DNA from: Mesorhizobium sp. 65-26
Lineage (GTDB): Bacteria > Pseudomonadota > Alphaproteobacteria > Rhizobiales > Rhizobiaceae
NCBI GenBank assembly: GCA_001899205.1
Contig: MKVL01000025.1
Coordinates: 620,001-684,000, forward strand
Direction: 5' to 3'
Length of the DNA stretch: 64,000 nt
The notes beneath the pieces are model-generated. The model made no database searches. It was not told the origin of the DNA and worked only from the letters and a program-made list of their open reading frames with translations. The translations under genes were made by a program, and so were the position numbers. This document shows, in pieces, positions 60,813 to 64,000 of this stretch (the stretch's first letter is position 1; each line of letters begins with the position of its first letter).

Positions 60813-61386
60813 AGCCCGCCTTCTGGATGCGCGGCATCTCGATATCCGAGAGGCCGGTGCTGCTGGCGATAGGTGTGTCGTAGAATGTCAGCACGAGGTA
60901 CATCGTGCCGGCGCCGGTCGAAAGCAGCCAGTTGCCTGGCGCGGGATGCCCGCTGACCGTGATCGCGACCGAATTGTCCGGCTGTCGCATCACCTCGTAG
61001 GATTGCAGGGCGGCGGGACGCTGCTTTCCGGTATCTATGACGCCCAGCGACTCGTCCGCCGCGTAGAGCGTCCAGAAGCGCGCTGTCGGCAACCCGCCCT
61101 CGATCCTGTAGGCGCATTCACGCTTGAGCGTATCGCCGCTCGAATCACGCTCGGCGACGAAGGACAGGCCCTCGGCGCGGCCAAGTGCCAGCACGCCCTC
61201 GCGGGCCACGCGCGCCTTCGAGTAGGGGTCGGCCGCCGGCGTGCCGATATCGGGAAAGGCTGTCCATTGGCCGATTCTGATGGCGCCGACGCCGTCCTGC
61301 GCCCTCAGTGTATACCAGACGCTCGCGCCACCGCCGCCTATGGCTATGGCAAGTGCGATGAGCGTCAGGAGGGCGTTCTTGAGCAT
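60802..61386 (-). CDS. DUF1214-family exported protein
   Basis: A 194-residue protein with a signal-anchor (NALLTLIALAIAIGGGGASV) and a DUF1214 domain: CAYRIEGGLPTARFWTLYAA, VAITVSGHPAPGNWLLSTG. It probably acts in the periplasm with the DUF1254 partner. I used ATG 61386 (MLKNALLTL); the frame is open upstream to 61539 across a repeat element, so the extension is not genuine. Confidence 0.85.
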   Translation of the reverse strand: MLKNALLTLIALAIAIGGGGASVWYTLRAQDGVGAIRIGQWTAFPDIGTPAADPYSKARVAREGVLALGRAEGLSFVAERDSSGDTLKRECAYRIEGGLPTARFWTLYAADESLGVIDTGKQRPAALQSYEVMRQPDNSVAITVSGHPAPGNWLLSTGAGTMYLVLTFYDTPIASSTGLSDIEMPRIQKAGCDA

Positions 61387-61471
61387 GAAGACCGGAGATG
61401 GATGGTTAACGTCCGGGATATCGCGGCGCGGGGCTGCATGGCAAGTCCGCTCCGCTTTCCATGAAGACGTC

Positions 61472-61544
61472 AGAGCATGATGCCGAAAAGTGTGAAGCGG
61501 TTTCTCGGGAAAAGCGCGGAGCGCTTTCCCTGACATCATGCTCT
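61472..61544. repeat. Palindromic intergenic repeat element
   Basis: AGAGCATGATG at 61472-61482 pairs with CATCATGCTCT at 61534-61544, with a second internal pairing of AAGCGCG/CGCTTTC type. This sequence form (GAGCATGATGCCGAAAAGTG) is a well-known dispersed repeat of Mesorhizobium and relatives. It lies at the end of the truncated GspL-like gene. Confidence 0.75.
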
Positions 61545-61560
61545 ATCTCTTTGACTTAGC

Positions 61561-62238
61561 TTAATTGCGTGTCCGAAAAACCGGCAGCAGGCCATAAGTC
61601 GCTGCGAGACTAAGGAATATTATTGCGCAAGCCGTAACCCAGGCACGTAGCACGAACTTCTCGCGCCTTGTCGGAGGCCAGATGGAAATCAGACTGAGAC
61701 GGTCGATCGATCTTTCTTGATCTCCTTCAGCTATCGCAATTGAGCGCACCGTTCCGCCGGCGGCTCGGATCGCCCCCAACGTCGGTGCCAATGTCTTGGT
61801 CTTTACGACGTGATATACGCAGCCGCCCTTGGGATCATCGGTGAAAACAATATGAGCCTGTTTCGGATCGATCGGCGTCGAGGCTAGAAGGTCCAACTCA
61901 GCCATGGTTCGCCCTTGTCTCGGCGGAAGACGTTTGGGCGCCAAGTCCCGAGTGAGAAACAGGCTGGGCTCGATCTGGATGTCGAAGCTTGGGCTATCTC
62001 GAAGCTGGCCTGTTTGGAGAAGAGCGGAGATTTCGCTCGCGGTGGCATCTACCGGTAGTGAAGTGGACTGAAATTCGGCAGTTCTAGCCACACGTAAACG
62101 GACACCATTGTCAGCGAGCTTTACGTAGCAGTCGACGTTGGGCTGTCTTTGCCTAGATGAGGTCGGCCAGAGTCTTCCCAGTTGATCAAGCCACCAGTCA
62201 AAAAAATTCCGGCCTAGCGCGTTAGATATCTTCACCAC
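61561..62238 (-). CDS. GspL/PilN-like secretion protein, truncated after its membrane helix
   Basis: A 225-residue protein that resembles the cytoplasmic part of GspL/PilM-N type II secretion proteins: SLFLTRDLAPKRLPPRQG, then LLASTPIDPKQAHIVF, VYHVVKTKTLAPTLGAIRAA and GGTVRSIAI, and a membrane helix (WVTACAIIFLSLAATYGLLP) at its very C terminus. Normal GspL continues with a periplasmic domain, which is missing here. No other gsp gene is adjacent. It starts with GTG. The stop falls just before a repeat element, suggesting truncation. Confidence 0.45.
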   Translation of the reverse strand: MVKISNALGRNFFDWWLDQLGRLWPTSSRQRQPNVDCYVKLADNGVRLRVARTAEFQSTSLPVDATASEISALLQTGQLRDSPSFDIQIEPSLFLTRDLAPKRLPPRQGRTMAELDLLASTPIDPKQAHIVFTDDPKGGCVYHVVKTKTLAPTLGAIRAAGGTVRSIAIAEGDQERSIDRLSLISIWPPTRREKFVLRAWVTACAIIFLSLAATYGLLPVFRTRN

Positions 62239-62566
62239 CGACTGCCGGCTCCGTTGATTCCCGGCGGAGCGTTCCGATTTAGGTTACAGTTTGATATGCG
62301 AACCGGATATCAACAAGATCGTGGTGAGCCGATTGGTCACAACTTTGTTCCGCCTAACCCAGTGAGGTCCTTTGCTAGATAGTGCGGAGATAACAGCTGT
62401 AAGCAAAACCCGTACTTGCAGTAATTTCAGTTGCTTCGTTCTCTACCAACAACTAGCCAGCGACGCACTGGAGGCTAGGGCGAAAATCGCGCTGGGGCTA
62501 CAGCCCACGATCGATGTGATCTCCTCATGCAACTCGTTTTGTGAGAGCAAGCGCAGCATATTGAGA
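62239..62566. other. AT-rich spacer without a supported gene
   Basis: About 330 bases between the GspL-like gene and the AT-rich protein. A plus-strand frame at 62372-62605 exists but runs antisense into the neighbour and has a poor start. Nothing else is seen. Confidence 0.4.
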
Positions 62567-63019
62567 CTAAGAATTGCCGTAGAGGTATCTTCTGAGCTTC
62601 CATAAGCGACCAAGTACTTCATTCATGAGAAGTTTAGGAGGATCTTTCTTTTGACTGTTTTCGTATCTCCGTAGAGAGAACCCTCCTCCTTTGAATATTC
62701 TTGATATTGTCATCTTTCTTGTGAGCGTGAATATTCCATCTATTGTATCAAATAATATTGGAATTTTCTCTGGCTCCGCACTCAATCCCTTGTATCGGTA
62801 TCCTTTTATCCACAATTCCGAATTGGGTCTAATAATTGCAAATGAGGCTATTTTAATGTCTTGCAATTCGCGAATATCGGAAAAATCGTACCGATACCCA
62901 TGCTCGCTACGACCAAAATAGGCGACGGGATTCGGATGTTTGGATAGACCCCAAGAAATTAATTCAGGCATTGCCCGATCTAAAAATTCTTTATTAACGG
63001 AATCTATCTTGCTTATCAT
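62567..63019 (-). CDS. Accessory protein, candidate immunity protein
   Basis: A 150-residue soluble protein beginning MISKIDSVNKEFLDRAMPEL. It is visibly more AT-rich than the core genes, with many Lys, Ile and Arg residues. It contains SEHGYRYDFSDIRELQDIKI and a basic C terminus. It lies 16 bases downstream of a nuclease-like toxin module on the same strand, the usual place for an immunity gene. No family is recognised. Confidence 0.5.
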   Translation of the reverse strand: MISKIDSVNKEFLDRAMPELISWGLSKHPNPVAYFGRSEHGYRYDFSDIRELQDIKIASFAIIRPNSELWIKGYRYKGLSAEPEKIPILFDTIDGIFTLTRKMTISRIFKGGGFSLRRYENSQKKDPPKLLMNEVLGRLWKLRRYLYGNS

Positions 63020-63035
63020 GCTAGGAGTTCCGCGA

Positions 63036-63353
63036 CTATTGGGGATTGTGCGAATCGGAAGGTGTAGCGGAAGTGGCGCCGCCAAAGAGAGTCCCGCCTG
63101 CAGTTCCCGAAGCTGATTCTGGCGTCATCTTGTTAACCTCGAATTTGACTCCAGCGGATTTGGCCGCTTGTTGGTTTTGACTTAACCTGCTGAATGGGCC
63201 GAACTTCGACTCAATGAGCTTTGATCTTCCTGTGAAGAAGTTTTCGAAATTATGATCAAGAAGAGCTACTGCGGGCCTTCCAGTAGGGGTTAATCTTCCG
63301 GTGGGAACCTGGGCCTTGCCCTTGTCCCAATACCCCTTAGGCCGTGAACTCAT
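63036..63353 (-). CDS. Orphan nuclease-toxin module (restriction-endonuclease fold candidate)
   Basis: A 105-residue frame. It has Asp33 (LLDHNFENFF), then LIESKFGPFSR (Glu48-x-Lys50) and QNQQAAKSAGVKF, an arrangement that fits PD-(D/E)xK nucleases and C-terminal domains of polymorphic toxins. It lacks any delivery domain, and an in-frame TGA lies three codons before its ATG, so it is a detached toxin tip. The C-terminal 25 residues are Gly/Ser/Thr-rich. Flanking genes look like immunity proteins. Confidence 0.5.
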   Translation of the reverse strand: MSSRPKGYWDKGKAQVPTGRLTPTGRPAVALLDHNFENFFTGRSKLIESKFGPFSRLSQNQQAAKSAGVKFEVNKMTPESASGTAGGTLFGGATSATPSDSHNPQ

Positions 63354-63384
63354 AAACGTGGGTCAGCGCAGTAGGAAGCGATTG

Positions 63385-63801
63385 TTAGCCGTCAGAGGAG
63401 AGTGCGTGGCGATCTCCATCCCAGAAGCGATTCAACTTGTCCCACCAGCGCTTGCTCTCCGGGCCTAGCCAGCGTTCTACGGTGACCGCCTTCCTGTCGC
63501 TTCCGCCTGACAAGTTTTGCAACGATTCGAGCAGGCCGACGGTTGCTGCTTTGCTGACGTATGCGTCACCATCGATATGCCAGCGCTCGACGACAGCAAA
63601 GATTGCGTCAAACCTCTCGGTCCTCTCGGCTTCCAAGCACTGCAAAACGTGCTCTGCTAGAGAACCTAGCGCCAGATAGAGCGGCGGGTCGGCTTCATCA
63701 CCCCATTCCGCGATGAAGTCGGCCCAGCGAGCATTAAAGGATGGGTCGGCCACCAAAAGCGGCTCAAACATCTTGTCGCGCGTGAGCCGTGAAGCCGCCA
63801 T
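63385..63801 (-). CDS. Candidate immunity protein, DUF7674-like
   Basis: A 138-residue helical protein: FNARWADFIAEWGDEADPPL, then LALGSLAEHVLQCLEAERTE, a conserved-looking HIDGDAYVSKAATVGLLESL and a C-terminal WLGPESKRWWDKLNRFW. The layout resembles immunity-type DUF7674 proteins. GAGGA lies seven bases before ATG 63801; a longer start at 63870 is possible. It precedes the toxin-like module on the same strand by 31 bases. Confidence 0.55.
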   Translation of the reverse strand: MAASRLTRDKMFEPLLVADPSFNARWADFIAEWGDEADPPLYLALGSLAEHVLQCLEAERTERFDAIFAVVERWHIDGDAYVSKAATVGLLESLQNLSGGSDRKAVTVERWLGPESKRWWDKLNRFWDGDRHALSSDG

Positions 63802-63894
63802 GACACAATCCTCGCGTAGTCGATGCACATCTGCAACTGCGGGGGGTGCCAAGTGGTCCTTCCTCATCACGCTGGCTTCTGATTCAAGCTCAAC

Positions 63895-64000
63895 ATGAGC
63901 CGATACAATCTGACCGACTTCGAATGGCGCGTGATCGAGCCGCCATTACCCAATAAGCCGAGAGGCATACCGCGTGTCGACGATCGCCGCGTGTCGAGCG
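63895..64000 (+). mobile_element. IS5-family transposase, N-terminal end only (runs off the window)
   Basis: From ATG 63895 the frame reads MSRYNLTDFEWRVIEPPLPN then KPRGIPRVDDRRV, the standard start of IS5/IS427-type transposases. The usual next words are LNGIFWVLRSG; here the frame continues SS before the edge, so an altered or decayed copy is possible. It is divergent from the immunity-like gene and close to its start. Confidence 0.75.

Noticed and set aside
62372-62605. Plus-strand frame of 77 codons in the AT-rich spacer
   Set aside because: Antisense to the next gene at its end, poor start region, no domain pattern.

Overview
The window is a high-GC alphaproteobacterial chromosome segment, most likely from Mesorhizobium or a close relative in the Rhizobiales. 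Support comes from the glgP-glgB-glgC-glgA-pgm gene order, a betI-betC-betA-betB cluster, a MucR/Ros regulator whose finger reads Cys-x2-Asp, a cluster of small rhizobial families (DUF982, DUF1491, DUF2336, DUF5330) and two palindromic intergenic repeats of a kind common in this group. No database was searched; family names rest on motifs and recognition of the protein sequences.

Layout. 1-12.1 kb: a glycogen/alpha-glucan operon on the plus strand, running from a 5'-truncated glgP through glgB, glgC, glgA, pgm, a repeat element, glgX and a translationally coupled GH13 glucosidase. 12.1-14.4 kb: minus-strand TadG-like and TadE-like pilus proteins, with a perfect TTAA-N7-TTAAC (CtrA-type) box upstream. 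14.7-20.2 kb: an oppA-oppB-oppC-oppDF peptide ABC transporter. 20.2-24.6 kb: a low-density accessory patch with very small genes, a frameshifted membrane protein, a nuclease-like secreted protein and a decayed SRAP C-terminus, ending at tRNA-Pro(CGG). 24.8-28.7 kb: a phosphomannomutase and a ManC-AGE fusion that together could form a compact route to GDP-mannose. 28.8-35.1 kb: a betI-betC-dehydratase-betA-betB cluster with a double palindrome in front of betI. 35.3-38.2 kb: thiolase, ReAV-type asparaginase and a GreA/GreB-like factor, then an AbrB/Doc toxin-antitoxin pair. 38.9-42.4 kb: methylmalonyl-CoA mutase, both subunits. 42.7-53.3 kb: mostly housekeeping genes (HerA-like ATPase, L,D-transpeptidase, HAD hydrolase, BCAA aminotransferase, superoxide dismutase, two cytochromes c, SET protein, LysE exporter, oligopeptidase B). 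53.7-61.4 kb: MucR, SufE, DUF5330, a DivJ/PleC-type histidine kinase overlapping a peptidoglycan-binding membrane protein, DUF1491, DUF2336, and a DUF1254/DUF1214 pair. 61.5-64 kb: a more AT-rich accessory end with a truncated GspL-like gene, an orphan restriction-endonuclease-fold toxin module flanked by two candidate immunity genes, and the start of an IS5-type transposase.

How the genes work together. glgC and glgA build the alpha-1,4 glucan, glgB branches it, glgP and glgX break it down, pgm links glucose-1-phosphate to glycolysis, and the GH13 hydrolase would handle short malto-oligosaccharides. The bet genes would convert choline sulfate to choline and then glycine betaine. The cell-envelope and cell-cycle theme (CtrA-like boxes, DivJ-like kinase, MucR, DUF2336, PG-binding protein) is typical of Rhizobiales core genome. 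The least explained parts are the tRNA-adjacent patch and the toxin/immunity end.
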